A stretch of 64,000 nucleotides of DNA from Acidobacteriota bacterium (GCA_027592785.1 JAQCLD010000008.1:1-64000), one strand, 5' to 3'; shown: positions 1 to 8,394, counted from the first letter of the stretch. A program made the numbers and translations. The notes: a model not told the origin generated them from the sequence alone.

Positions 1-198
1 TGGAAGAACCAAGCCTTCGCCGGCGCCCTCGTCTTCCAAGAGATCAAGCGCCTCAAACTCGCCGGCGACACCGTCGAGGAAGAAGAGATCTTCATGAAGG
101 GCTATGGCCGCGTCCGCGACATCAAGACCGGCCCCGAAGGCGCGATCTACATCCTGCTCAACGAACCGGATCAGGTGCTGCGACTAACGCCGCAGTAG
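1..198 (+). CDS. PQQ-dependent sugar dehydrogenase, C-terminal end (partial)
   Basis: The window opens inside a frame of 65 codons that closes with TAG at 196-198. The visible stretch RVRDIKTGPEGAIYILLNE has the pattern of the last beta-propeller blade of secreted glucose/sorbosone dehydrogenases, where a D-x-K-x-G-P-(D/E)-G-x-(I/L)-Y strand closes the propeller. The family oxidises sugars in the periplasm using PQQ. The catalytic and cofactor-binding blades lie outside the window, so only the fold family can be proposed. Other six-bladed propellers (SMP-30/NHL type) are possible. Confidence 0.6.
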   Translation, partial: WKNQAFAGALVFQEIKRLKLAGDTVEEEEIFMKGYGRVRDIKTGPEGAIYILLNEPDQVLRLTPQ

Positions 199-217
199 GC
201 GCCGCGACAACCGTGTT

Positions 218-250
218 GAGGGGCCCCTCACTTGCGTTCAGGGTTCGGAT
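218..250 (-). repeat. Inverted repeat, left copy of RAYT-linked repeat family A
   Basis: This 33-base stretch is, in reverse complement, nearly the same as 809-837 at the other end of the RAYT gene and as the solo copy at 48407-48435. All three share a CACTTGCGTT / AACGCAAGTG-like core beside GTGAGGGGCC and a flank reading ATCCGAACCC. The copy includes a GGGGCCCC palindrome. Together with 809-837 it forms terminal inverted repeats about 0.6 kb apart around the transposase gene. Confidence 0.8.
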
Positions 251-831
251 GGGCCTGCCAACGACAAGTTTCGAGGGCTCTTGCTACGCTGCAGGAGTTG
301 ATCGTTCCTGAAGCGCCAACGCGGCCCGCTGACGGCCCTGCGGCGTATTTCATCACCTTCGTCTGTTATGGCGCATGGCTACATGGCGCCCAAAATGGTT
401 CGGTCGATCGCTACCATAACGTCCCTAACACTTCATTGCTTGGATCAAATCCTCGCCGACTGCGATTTGAGCAAAGGCTCATGCCCGGCGATGCTGTCCA
501 TCTAGACGCCGGCCAGCGAAGCCTCGTCCTCGCAGCGATCGAACAGCACTGCCTCCACCGTCAATGGATTCTCTACGCAGCGCATGTGCGCACGAATCAC
601 GCTCACGCCGCACTCTGGGCGGACGTCGCGCCGGAAAGGGCAATGGTGCAGCTAAAGCTCCGTGCGTCTCGAGCGCTCAACGCCTCTGGCGGTAGCGCCC
701 CACGATGGTGGGCGCGCCACGGCAGCACGCGATACCTCTGGCGCCTCGAGCAGATCCCCGCTGCGGTCGACTATGTCATCAACGGTCAGGGCGAACCGAT
801 GTCGCTTTATCCGAACCCCAAACGCAAGTGA
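232..831 (+). CDS. REP-associated tyrosine transposase (RAYT, Y1_Tnp/IS200-like)
   Basis: This is a single-strand HUH endonuclease-type transposase. The HUH pair is seen as NHAH (H123, H125), following the YAAHVRTN strand, and the nucleophile candidate is Y181 in AAVDYVINGQGEP; YHN and CYGAWLHG motifs near the N-terminus are typical of the acidobacterial RAYT branch. The middle residue of the HUH is Ala rather than a bulky hydrophobic residue, which is unusual. The upstream-most start is a TTG inside the left repeat, so the first 30 or so residues may not be translated; homology starts around residue 38. The TGA stop at 829-831 lies inside the right repeat, so the whole gene is packaged between two repeat copies. 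The family is thought to mobilise or process REP elements. Confidence 0.8.
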   Translation: MRSGFGWACQRQVSRALATLQELIVPEAPTRPADGPAAYFITFVCYGAWLHGAQNGSVDRYHNVPNTSLLGSNPRRLRFEQRLMPGDAVHLDAGQRSLVLAAIEQHCLHRQWILYAAHVRTNHAHAALWADVAPERAMVQLKLRASRALNASGGSAPRWWARHGSTRYLWRLEQIPAAVDYVINGQGEPMSLYPNPKRK

Positions 832-837
832 GGGGCC
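809..837 (+). repeat. Inverted repeat, right copy of RAYT-linked repeat family A
   Basis: This 29-base unit differs at one position (A/C in CGCAAGTG versus CGCCAGTG) from the solo copy at 48407-48435 and is the inverted partner of 218-250. The RAYT stop codon is formed by the GTGAGG part of the repeat, so gene and repeat end are physically fused. Confidence 0.85.
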
Positions 838-849
838 GCAGTGTGTCAG

Positions 850-2205
850 TTACGGTGAAGCGATCGACCCATCATCATTTGTCGGCAACAACATGAACGG
901 CTTCGTTCCCTGGAACGGGTACTTCTTGAAATCTTCTTCGTTTAGTTCAAACCCCAAGCCAGGTTTGTCGTTGAGCGGGTAGTAGCCATCGACCATGCGC
1001 ATGGCCGGGAAGCCCATCCACTCTTCCCACATCTTTTCTTTCTCTTCGGGCTCGACGCTGCTGCAGATTTCTTGCACCAAGAAGTTCGGCATTGCCGCGT
1101 CCACATGCATCGACGCGATAGCGCCGACAGGACCTTCACAGGCATGCGGAGCCATTTGAATGCCCGACGCCTCGGCCATCGCGGCGACCTTCCATAGCGC
1201 GCTGATGCCGCCCACGTGGTTCACGTCCGGCTGCAGGATATCGGCGACCTTCTGCTCGATGATTTCGCGGCAGCCGTAGTGCGTAATCAGCCGTTCGCCC
1301 GTGGCGATGGGCACGGTCGTGCGGTCCGAGACGCGTTTCATCGCCTTGACGTTTTCGGGCGGGCAAACCTCCTCCATGAACATCAGGTTCAGCGACTCGA
1401 CTTCCTTGCAGATCATCGCCGCCACCGTCGGGCCGGCCTTGGCGTGGAAGTCGATAGCGATATCGATCTTGTCGCCCATCTCCTCGCGCAAGATGAACAA
1501 GTGGTCGACAGCTTCTTTGATGCGTTCGTGCGTGTCGAGAAACTCGTAGAAGTCCGGCACGCCCGTCTTGAAAGCAGTGACGCCGTACTGCTCGGCAAGC
1601 TGGCGAATAAAGCGCAACTGCTCACGGAAAGTGGCGTTGGCCGGCATGCGCTCGCGGATACTCCCAGACAGCAGGTGATAGTAGCCGCGCACGCCGCGCT
1701 CGTCGACTGGGCCGCCTAACAACTCATAAACGGGCTTGCCCAGCACCTTGCCGCGAATATCCCACAGCGCTTGGTCGATGCCCGAGATCGCCGAGCCCAG
1801 CACCGGTCCGGCGCGGTAGAAACCGTGGATGTACATCGACTGCCAGTGATGCTCCACCTGCATCGGGTCCTGGCCGATGATCGCGTAGCTCATGTCGCGG
1901 ACAGCTTGCATGGCGGACTCCGCCTTGCCTTCGAGCGTGGCCTCGCCCCAGCCGACGACGCCGGCGTCCGTTTCGATCTTGACGAACACGTAGGGCCGGT
2001 CCCGCGGCACGGACGCGGGACTCACGCCGAAAACCTTCATGTCCGTTACCTTGAGGCGTGGCGCGGAAGGCAACGCCAGGGCGGCGGCCGCCATCGGCGC
2101 ACAGCCGCAGGAGGAAAGCATCTGCAGCGTGCTTTGCGGCGACGCAAACGCGGGCAGCGCGGCCGCGCCGAGCAGGGACGTCTTGAGTAGTTGTCTGCGA
2201 TTCAT
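850..2205 (-). CDS. Enolase-superfamily sugar-acid dehydratase (galactonate/mannonate dehydratase-like), exported
   Basis: The protein has 451 residues with an N-terminal export signal (MNRRQLLKTSLLGAAALPAFAS, a twin-arginine-like start without the full RRxFLK consensus). The mandelate racemase/muconate lactonizing fold follows: capping domain with VFVKIETDAGVVGWGEA, then the barrel. Mg ligands of this family can be recognised as the Asp of IAIDFHAK, the Glu of LMFMEEVCPP and the Glu of IATGERLITHYG, with a His in MAPHACEGPVG as the likely acid/base. This pattern is closest to D-galactonate dehydratase, which converts the aldonic acid to a 2-keto-3-deoxy acid; the exact substrate is not decided. 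The next gene upstream is a second member of the same superfamily, 10 bases away, suggesting co-transcription. Confidence 0.85.
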   Translation of the reverse strand: MNRRQLLKTSLLGAAALPAFASPQSTLQMLSSCGCAPMAAAALALPSAPRLKVTDMKVFGVSPASVPRDRPYVFVKIETDAGVVGWGEATLEGKAESAMQAVRDMSYAIIGQDPMQVEHHWQSMYIHGFYRAGPVLGSAISGIDQALWDIRGKVLGKPVYELLGGPVDERGVRGYYHLLSGSIRERMPANATFREQLRFIRQLAEQYGVTAFKTGVPDFYEFLDTHERIKEAVDHLFILREEMGDKIDIAIDFHAKAGPTVAAMICKEVESLNLMFMEEVCPPENVKAMKRVSDRTTVPIATGERLITHYGCREIIEQKVADILQPDVNHVGGISALWKVAAMAEASGIQMAPHACEGPVGAIASMHVDAAMPNFLVQEICSSVEPEEKEKMWEEWMGFPAMRMVDGYYPLNDKPGLGFELNEEDFKKYPFQGTKPFMLLPTNDDGSIASP

Positions 2206-2215
2206 GAACGTCTCC

Positions 2216-3289
2216 TTAGCTGGCGATAGTGAACTCGGCTAACGCGGCATCGTTCACCCGCAAGCCCAAGCCGGGGCCTTCGAGCAGCGGGAAGAAACCC
2301 TCGACCGGCTTCTCATCCCAGCCCGAGATGCGCTGCCGCATACGCTGATCGGCGGCATTCGTCGAGAACGGTGTTTCTTGAATGAACGAGTTGGGCAAAC
2401 AGGCCGAGATGTGCGTGCCCGCGGCGGCGGCGATCGGGCCTCCGCGATGATAAGGACAAATAGCGATGTAATAAGTCTCGGCAAGCGCCGCTGCCTTGCG
2501 AATATTCGTCACCGTCGTGGTTGTCAACCCAGGACGTAGGACGTCGATGCCGTCTTCGCGCAGAATGTCTTGGAACCTTGAGTTCTCTTCGAAGTTGCGC
2601 CCGAAACCGATAGGCGTCACGCTGCGTTTCGATATGGAGGCTTGCGCTTCGGCGTTGATGTCCGCCGTCGGTTCGTCCAGCCAAAGCAGGTGGAAATCTT
2701 CCATGCGGTCGGCGATGGAAGTGGCCTCGCTAGTCGTGGTCTTGCCGGCGCAATCGAGTACGAAGTCGCAGTTGCTTCCCGCGGCAGCGCGCAGCGAATC
2801 CATCATCGAGCGGATGTCGACGTAGAACGCACGTCCGCGCACCTCGGACATCTCTAGCGGGATCGAAAACGCCCGGTGCCCCACGGCCTTCGCCGCTAAG
2901 ACGGCAGACTGCATCTGGTCGGCCGATCCCGGCGCAATGACAGCCATCGAGCGCGCCTTGTTGCGCGTCGGCCCGCCGAGAAACTCGTAGATTGGCGCCT
3001 TCGCCGACTTGCCCGCGATATCGAGCATGGCCATACACAGCGCAGCGCGCGCGCCCGCTGAGGCGTCGGCGCGCTGCAAGCGTATGTCGGCCAGCAGCGT
3101 GCGGTCCGGGTTCGCGCCAATCTCGCCGGCGAGTTCACGCTTCAGACGATCGACGGTGACCTGTGCATCGGAGTCGACCGGCGCTTCGCCATAGCCGAAG
3201 ATTCCTGCGTCGGTCGAGACCTTGAGCACAACGTAGCGGCGTCCGCCGGGTTCGGCAATCGCTCGAGGCTCGATGGCGGTGATTTTCAA
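2216..3289 (-). CDS. Mandelate racemase/muconate lactonizing enzyme family protein
   Basis: This enolase-superfamily protein has about 357 residues and no signal peptide. The N-terminal capping domain starts LKITAIEPRAIAE, and the barrel carries the Asp of CDFVLDCAGK, the Glu of LLWLDEPTAD and a C-terminal barrel end with AICPYHRGGPI. The usual third Glu site reads IGFGRNFEE, so the metal site looks altered and the activity is uncertain. An in-frame start exists at 3337, but that leader crosses a terminator-like hairpin. The TTG at 3287-3289, preceded by GGGGGAACTGC, is the better start. It probably forms a two-gene unit with the downstream dehydratase. Confidence 0.75.
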   Translation of the reverse strand: MKITAIEPRAIAEPGGRRYVVLKVSTDAGIFGYGEAPVDSDAQVTVDRLKRELAGEIGANPDRTLLADIRLQRADASAGARAALCMAMLDIAGKSAKAPIYEFLGGPTRNKARSMAVIAPGSADQMQSAVLAAKAVGHRAFSIPLEMSEVRGRAFYVDIRSMMDSLRAAAGSNCDFVLDCAGKTTTSEATSIADRMEDFHLLWLDEPTADINAEAQASISKRSVTPIGFGRNFEENSRFQDILREDGIDVLRPGLTTTTVTNIRKAAALAETYYIAICPYHRGGPIAAAAGTHISACLPNSFIQETPFSTNAADQRMRQRISGWDEKPVEGFFPLLEGPGLGLRVNDAALAEFTIAS

Positions 3290-3314
3290 AGCAGTTCCCC
3301 CGCGGATATCGCAA

Positions 3315-3354
3315 CAAAAAGGCAAAGCCGGCCGCAAGCGATGCGGCGGCCTTT
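3315..3354 (-). terminator. Rho-independent terminator after the DUF1501-VOC genes
   Basis: Read on the minus strand, the sequence forms a GC-rich stem (GCCGCCGCA pairing with TGCGGCCGGC around a TCGCT-type loop, one bulge) flanked by AAA/TTT and followed by TTTGCCTTTTTG. It lies between the stop of the VOC gene at 3371 and the likely start of the next gene at 3289. Confidence 0.6.
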
Positions 3355-3370
3355 CGGCGGAAATTATCTC

Positions 3371-4318
3371 TTAGTCGGTGTACGGATCGGTCAGCTCCGA
3401 GCAACACGGCGTCTCGACCGGTTTGCGGATCATCATTTCCGTCCTCGTGTTGTGCTGGTCGAACATGTGCAACAGCCAGCGACCGTCTCGCGCGATGCTT
3501 GGCATTCTTTCGCCTTGGTAGCCACGGGCAACAACGTCATCGTAGACCTTCTGCACGTCATCCGTTCCCAGGCAGACGTGGTGCCAGTTGCCCAGCCGCC
3601 GCGCATCGGGAGGATTCTCGTGATCCGCGAGCATGTACTCGATCCAGCTGCTGCCGTCCGGCAACAACAGCGAGATCCACTCCGCTTTCTCGTCGGTCAT
3701 GCCGCCTCTCCAAAGCGGACGAAAGCCGAGCAAGCCCTTGTAGAGCGTGTCGACCAGAGCTTCGTCGTAGAAGTGAATGCCCACATGCAGAATATGGTCC
3801 GAGACACGGTTTTCGCCAAGGAACTGACCGGCAGTCTTGCCTTGCACCGAGTCAGGCAAATATTCGACGAACTCGACGTCGTGTCCTTCCGGGTCGGCGA
3901 TGTGGAAGCTCATGTTGCCGTCCGCGTCTTTGTCCACCGTCGCCGGAACTTCGTAGCCCTCTTGCGCGAGATAGTCGCGCAGCTGTTGCGCGTTGGTCGT
4001 CTCCAGGCCAATCTGGATCAGCTTGTCGTCGTCTTCGTTGTTGAGCGTCGGGCTCAACTCGATGAACTGCGTGTCGTTGACCTTGAAGGCCAACATGTCG
4101 CCTGCGACTCCAGGTCGCGTGTGCTGGAAGGCTTCCTCGTACCCGAGGTACGTGCCGTAGAAAGTTCTCGCCTCTTCCACGCTGCCGGTCGTCACCACAA
4201 AATTGGCGATGCCGACGATGGCGGGACGCTCGACGCGCGCGGCAGGTTCTTCAGCCGGAGGGGCCGAGCACTGCCAGGACAGGCCAACGACGAAGACGGT
4301 CAACAGGGCTTTCTTCAC
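3371..4318 (-). CDS. Exported protein with two VOC (glyoxalase/bleomycin-resistance fold) domains
   Basis: The 315-residue protein has an N-terminal signal (MKKALLTVFVVGLSWQCSAPP) that could be a lipoprotein signal, although Gln before the Cys is atypical. Two vicinal-oxygen-chelate modules follow: residues about 35-150 (GIANFVVTTGSVEEARTFY ... ADPEGHDVEFVEY) and about 165-300 (DHILHVGIHFYDEALVDTLY ... LGNWHHVCLGTDDV ... HNTRTEMMIRKP). The family comprises metal-dependent lyases, isomerases and dioxygenases; the reaction here is unknown. Its start overlaps the stop of the DUF1501 gene by 4 bases, so the two are translationally coupled. Confidence 0.8.
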   Translation of the reverse strand: MKKALLTVFVVGLSWQCSAPPAEEPAARVERPAIVGIANFVVTTGSVEEARTFYGTYLGYEEAFQHTRPGVAGDMLAFKVNDTQFIELSPTLNNEDDDKLIQIGLETTNAQQLRDYLAQEGYEVPATVDKDADGNMSFHIADPEGHDVEFVEYLPDSVQGKTAGQFLGENRVSDHILHVGIHFYDEALVDTLYKGLLGFRPLWRGGMTDEKAEWISLLLPDGSSWIEYMLADHENPPDARRLGNWHHVCLGTDDVQKVYDDVVARGYQGERMPSIARDGRWLLHMFDQHNTRTEMMIRKPVETPCCSELTDPYTD

Positions 4319-5724
4319 GCAATAATCTCCTTGAGTACGCGAGCGGGGTTGACCCCGATCAGCGTTTCCACACGGCCGTCGTAATCATAAGTCAGCTTGC
4401 GCACGTCGATGCCCATCAGGTGCAAGATCGTGGCGTGCATGTCGCTGTGCGACACGGGATTCTCGACCGCCTCATATCCGATATCGTCCGTGGCGCCGTA
4501 AATCGTGCCGCCCTTGATGCCGCCGCCGGCCATCCACACGCTAAATCCTTTGGGATTGTGGTCACGTCCCGTGCCGCCTTCCGTCGTCGGCAGACGGCCG
4601 AACTCGCCGCCCCATACGATGAGCGTTGAATCCAGCAGGCCGCGCTGCTTCAAGTCCTTGATCAGACCAGCAATTGGGATATCCGTTTGCGCCATGCTCT
4701 TGGTGATCAGCGGCACGATGTTTGAGTGGTGATCCCAACCTTGTTTGGTGATCTGTACGAAGCGCACGCCGCCTTCCACCAGGCGCCGCGCCAGCAGGCA
4801 ACGCCGGCCGAACTTTTCGGTCACCTCGTTGTCCATGCCGTAGAGCTTCTTGGTGTCTTCGCTCTCTTGCGAAAAGTCGACCAGATCCATCGCCGCAACC
4901 TGCATGCGCGCGGCGAGTTCGTAGTTAGCGATACGCGTATCCAGTTCCAGCAGTTCCGGGTGCTGGTCGCGGCTGAGTTGATTCAGGCCCTTGACCATAT
5001 CAATGACGCTGCGCTCGTCCATCTCCGAGAGCGACTCGGGGCGTTGCAAGTCCGGTATCGGAACCCGTTCGAGTTCCATCAACGTTCCGGCGTATGTCGG
5101 CGGCAGCCAGCCTGAAGTCCACGCCCGTGCGCCGATCAGCGCATCGCCGTCCTTCAACGCGACATAGCCCGGCATGTTGCTGTTTTCCGTGCCTAGTCCG
5201 TAGGCCACCCAGGAACCGATCGAGGGAAAGCTGCTGGCATTGCGTCCGGTTGTGTAGTGGTACTGCGCCGTATCGTGATCGATTCGCTCGGTAACGCCCG
5301 AGCGGATCACCGCCAGTTCGTCAACAACAGTCGATAGCCCCGGAAGCAAGTCCGAGACTGGAATGCCGGACTGCCCATGCTGCTTGAACTTGAACGGGCT
5401 GGCCATCAACTTGGGTTTGTCGACGTCTCGTCTCGAAACCACCGCGGTCGGCGGCGCCTGGCCGTCATGCGAATCTAGATACGGCTTGGGGTCGAGCAGA
5501 TCCATCTGGCTCGGCCCGCCGGGCATGAACAAAAAGATGACCGATTTCGCTTTGGGCGCGAAGTGCGGCTGCCGCGGCAATAAATCGAACGGCGTCCTTC
5601 CGTCCGAGGCCAGCAGCGGATTCTCGTGCAGCATGTGACCCAGCAGCACACTGCCTAAACCGCCCATGCTGCGGGCGATGATCTCGCGCCGCGTCGGAGG
5701 AATGCTGAAGTTCGGTCTACGCAT
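4315..5724 (-). CDS. DUF1501 domain protein, Tat-exported
   Basis: The 469-residue protein has a twin-arginine-like leader (TRREIIARSMGGLGSVLLGHM). Characteristic DUF1501 segments are VIFLFMPGGPSQMDLLDPKP, ITKQGWDHHSN, WGGEFGRLPTTEGGTGRDHN and GVWMAGG-like GFSVWMAGGGIKGGTIYG, placing it in the alkaline-phosphatase/sulfatase-like fold. In Planctomycetes, Verrucomicrobia and Acidobacteria, DUF1501 genes almost always follow a PSCyt1/DUF1549/DUF1553 gene, as here (16 bases downstream of 5740). The pair is presumed to act on polysaccharides in the periplasm, but no biochemical function is established. Confidence 0.9.
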   Translation of the reverse strand: MRRPNFSIPPTRREIIARSMGGLGSVLLGHMLHENPLLASDGRTPFDLLPRQPHFAPKAKSVIFLFMPGGPSQMDLLDPKPYLDSHDGQAPPTAVVSRRDVDKPKLMASPFKFKQHGQSGIPVSDLLPGLSTVVDELAVIRSGVTERIDHDTAQYHYTTGRNASSFPSIGSWVAYGLGTENSNMPGYVALKDGDALIGARAWTSGWLPPTYAGTLMELERVPIPDLQRPESLSEMDERSVIDMVKGLNQLSRDQHPELLELDTRIANYELAARMQVAAMDLVDFSQESEDTKKLYGMDNEVTEKFGRRCLLARRLVEGGVRFVQITKQGWDHHSNIVPLITKSMAQTDIPIAGLIKDLKQRGLLDSTLIVWGGEFGRLPTTEGGTGRDHNPKGFSVWMAGGGIKGGTIYGATDDIGYEAVENPVSHSDMHATILHLMGIDVRKLTYDYDGRVETLIGVNPARVLKEIIA

Positions 5725-5739
5725 CTTGGGTGCTCGCGT

Positions 5740-7383
5740 CTAATCGATGTAAAGGAAGTCGCTGGAGCCGAGCAAAGCCTGGCAGAACAGTCGGAATCCT
5801 TTGTCTTTGTCTTCTTGTTTCTCGATCTGGCCGAATCCGAAGGCGATCTCTGCCTCCGTAGCCGGCCGTGCATAGACCAGTTCAATCGCTCTGCGGATCT
5901 TCCCTACGGAATCGTTTCCCGTCTCGACGCTGGCGCGCTCCGCTAAGTTCTGCGAGGCCATCATCATCAACGGATTGTGCAGCGACGACAGCGCCTGCTT
6001 GGGTACCGCCGAACGGAAGCGTACCGAGACATTGGTATCCATCAGCGGCTGATCGAAAGCTTCTAGGAAGCCCGCCGCCGCAAGTCGCCGGATCTGCAAA
6101 TAGATACTGCGCCGATTCGGATCGCGTTGCGCATCCAACTCGCCCTCGGGCTCCTCGCACGGCGGCGGAGTGAAGTCGAAGCCGCGCAGGTTCTTGCCGT
6201 CGATGCGGCCCGAAGTATCCGGCAGATAGTTGCCGTCCGGGGCCGAGCATAGCGCGATCGGCTCGCCGTACATTGTTGTGTTGAGCAGGCCGCTCACCTG
6301 CAACACCGAGTCACGAACAGCCTCCGCCTCCAACCGCCGCGGCTGCCAACGACTGTGCAACTTGTTCGGCTCGTCCAGCAGATACTTGGCGTGGTCGGTC
6401 TTGGAAGTCTGCCGATACACGTTCGACAACATGATCTGGCGGTGCAGCCACTTCAGGCTCCAATCGTGCTCGATCAAACCTACCGCCAACCAATCGAGCA
6501 ACTCAGGATGCGTCGGCGCGGCGCCCTGTGAGCCGAAATCGTCCGGCGTGGCGACGATGCCTTCGCCAAAGTGATACTGCCACACGCGATTGGCGATCAC
6601 CCGCGCCGTCAGCGGATGCTCCGGCCTGGTCAACCATTTCGCGAAAGCCAACCTGCGGCCAGTCGTCTGCGAACCATCGGGCTGTGCGGGAATCGTGAAC
6701 GGGTTGTCCGGATCATCCAGAATCACAGGCACACCAGGTTCGACCACTTCTCCCGGTGCCTCGTAGCTGCCGCGGATGAGCACACGCGTCAGATTCGGCT
6801 CCGTCGTGACGTCCCAGGCGGCCCAAACCAGCTCCGGCTTAGCCGCGGCGGCTTTCGCGGCGTTCTCTTCGGCCTGCTTCTGCAACTCCGCTAATTCCGG
6901 CGAGTATTCGGAGAGCTCGTCGTTGGAAATCTCAAACTTGCCGGATTCCTGGCTGAAAAGCTCTGCCTGCTCTTCGGTCCGATCTCCAGCGGCGATATCG
7001 GCGATCTCTAACATCTGCGACCGCAGCGGCTCAGCCAAAGTCTGGAGCTGTTCCTTCAGCCAGTTGCCCTTGACCTCGTTGCGTTTCCTGAAGACGTCGC
7101 GGAAGCTTGGACCCGCCTCTTGCAGCTCCAGATACCGGTCCATCTCCGCCTGCGTCGCGTTGGGCACAAAGCGCGCCGGCCAGGCGCCGGAGCCGATGTT
7201 CGCGGGCAACCAGTGCGAGTCCTTCGGCGGGAATGTCGGGTCCGGATCGTAGACCGACTGATAGATGCCCATGATCCGGTAGTAGTCCTTTTGCAGGAAT
7301 GGGTCGAACTTATGATCGTGGCAGCGGAAGCAGTTGATGTTGATGCCCATCAGCGCCTTCGTCGTAACTTCCGTCATGCCCAA
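5740..7383 (-). CDS. DUF1549/DUF1553 protein, C-terminal part of a gene interrupted by an in-frame TAG
   Basis: This fragment continues the frame of 7408-8379 with no shift: after the TAG at 7408-7410 come eight codons (IDKQWDAF), then LGMTEVTTKALMG and a second haem-like motif CFRCHDHKFDPF. The end of DUF1549 is followed by a linker of about 150 residues and then DUF1553 (GRRLAFAKWLTRPEHPLTA, VIANRVWQYHFGEGIV, FGSQGAAPTHPELLDWLA). A TTG at 7381-7383 could restart translation, but the product would lack signal peptide and first haem, so it could not be exported alone. It is best read as the second half of one 870-residue secreted cytochrome-type protein. Confidence 0.85.
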   Translation of the reverse strand: MGMTEVTTKALMGININCFRCHDHKFDPFLQKDYYRIMGIYQSVYDPDPTFPPKDSHWLPANIGSGAWPARFVPNATQAEMDRYLELQEAGPSFRDVFRKRNEVKGNWLKEQLQTLAEPLRSQMLEIADIAAGDRTEEQAELFSQESGKFEISNDELSEYSPELAELQKQAEENAAKAAAAKPELVWAAWDVTTEPNLTRVLIRGSYEAPGEVVEPGVPVILDDPDNPFTIPAQPDGSQTTGRRLAFAKWLTRPEHPLTARVIANRVWQYHFGEGIVATPDDFGSQGAAPTHPELLDWLAVGLIEHDWSLKWLHRQIMLSNVYRQTSKTDHAKYLLDEPNKLHSRWQPRRLEAEAVRDSVLQVSGLLNTTMYGEPIALCSAPDGNYLPDTSGRIDGKNLRGFDFTPPPCEEPEGELDAQRDPNRRSIYLQIRRLAAAGFLEAFDQPLMDTNVSVRFRSAVPKQALSSLHNPLMMMASQNLAERASVETGNDSVGKIRRAIELVYARPATEAEIAFGFGQIEKQEDKDKGFRLFCQALLGSSDFLYID

Positions 7384-7407
7384 GAAGGCGTCCCACTGCT
7401 TGTCGAT

Positions 7408-8379
7408 CTAGTAAATCGTCTGGTTGTCGGTTCCATCCGCCGGCAGACGCAAAAAGCCCGTAGCCTGCAGGTTCTCGATGGCTTCAGCAGACAGCCGCTC
7501 GCCCATCTTCCAGTCCACGATCTGATCGCCCGCGATCTGGTGCACCAAGAACTCGTCATAGGGCATGTCCTTGTTCAACGCCTTGATGACCCAATCGCGG
7601 TATTGCCAAGAATGCGTGCGCGGCTCGTCGCCCAAGAAACCGTTGCCGTCGGCATAGCCGGCGACGTCCATCCAATGCCGCGCCCAGCGCTCGCCGTACG
7701 CGGACGAGTCAAGCAGCCGGTCGACCAAGTCCTCGTAAGCGCGGGCCGAGCCGTCTTTCACGAAGGCTTGCACCTGTTCCGGCGTCGGCGGCAGACCAGT
7801 TAGATCCAAGTAGGCACGGCGGATCAGCGTCTCGCGGTCCGCCTCTGGATTGAGACTCGTTCCAATCGCTTCCAGCTTCTTGAGAATGAAGGCGTCAATC
7901 GGCGTGCGCAACTGAGCGATGTGCGCGACCTGCGGTGCGGCGCGTTTCACCGGACGCTGGAACGACCAATAGCTCTTGGCCCGCTCGCGGACCTGCTGCG
8001 CCTTGGCAGCGTCATCCGCAATCGAGTCAGTCGTTGGGAATTGGCCGTTTGTAATCCACTCGCGGATCAGGCTCTTTTCAACGTCAGTCAGCGGATCGCC
8101 GCTCATCGGCATGGCGTCCGAAGCAATCTTTTCCCACAACACGCTGCTCTCAGGATGCCCGGGCGAGATCGCCGGACCGTTGCTGCTGCCCTTCATCACC
8201 GCTTCGAGCGTGCGCAGGTCCAGGCCCCCAGACGCTTGTGCTCCGTGGCAAGCGATGCAGCGCTGCTCCATGACTGGCAGCACATCGTGTTGAAATGTCG
8301 GAGTGGCAGCGGTGAGCGTGCCGTACGAAACGGCAAGTAGGACGAAACTCAACGAGGCCGCGCGTAGCGGTCGCTTCAT
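7408..8379 (-). CDS. PSCyt1/DUF1549 cytochrome-type protein, N-terminal part, ends at in-frame TAG
   Basis: The fragment starts with a signal peptide (MKRPLRAASLSFVLLAVSYG) and a planctomycete-type cytochrome c domain with CIACH at residues 41-45 and a distal MPMSGDPLT Met region. DUF1549 begins near residue 150 (RAYLDLTGLPPTPEQVQAF, YGERWARHWMDVAGYADGNG). It stops at TAG 7408-7410 after DNQTIY, in the middle of the conserved DUF1549 core. The frame continues on the other side, so this is a nonsense lesion, a base-calling error or a read-through site. No clear ribosome-binding site precedes the ATG; a TATAAT lies only 10 bases upstream. Confidence 0.85.
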   Translation of the reverse strand: MKRPLRAASLSFVLLAVSYGTLTAATPTFQHDVLPVMEQRCIACHGAQASGGLDLRTLEAVMKGSSNGPAISPGHPESSVLWEKIASDAMPMSGDPLTDVEKSLIREWITNGQFPTTDSIADDAAKAQQVRERAKSYWSFQRPVKRAAPQVAHIAQLRTPIDAFILKKLEAIGTSLNPEADRETLIRRAYLDLTGLPPTPEQVQAFVKDGSARAYEDLVDRLLDSSAYGERWARHWMDVAGYADGNGFLGDEPRTHSWQYRDWVIKALNKDMPYDEFLVHQIAGDQIVDWKMGERLSAEAIENLQATGFLRLPADGTDNQTIY

Positions 8380-8388
8380 GGTGTGGCT

Positions 8389-8394
8389 ATTATA
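8389..8394 (-). promoter_or_regulatory. Candidate -10 box (TATAAT), possible leaderless start
   Basis: On the minus strand a perfect TATAAT ends 10 bases before the ATG of the PSCyt1 gene at 8379. Transcription would start within a few bases of the ATG, and no Shine-Dalgarno sequence is visible. No good -35 box is seen. Confidence 0.3.
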
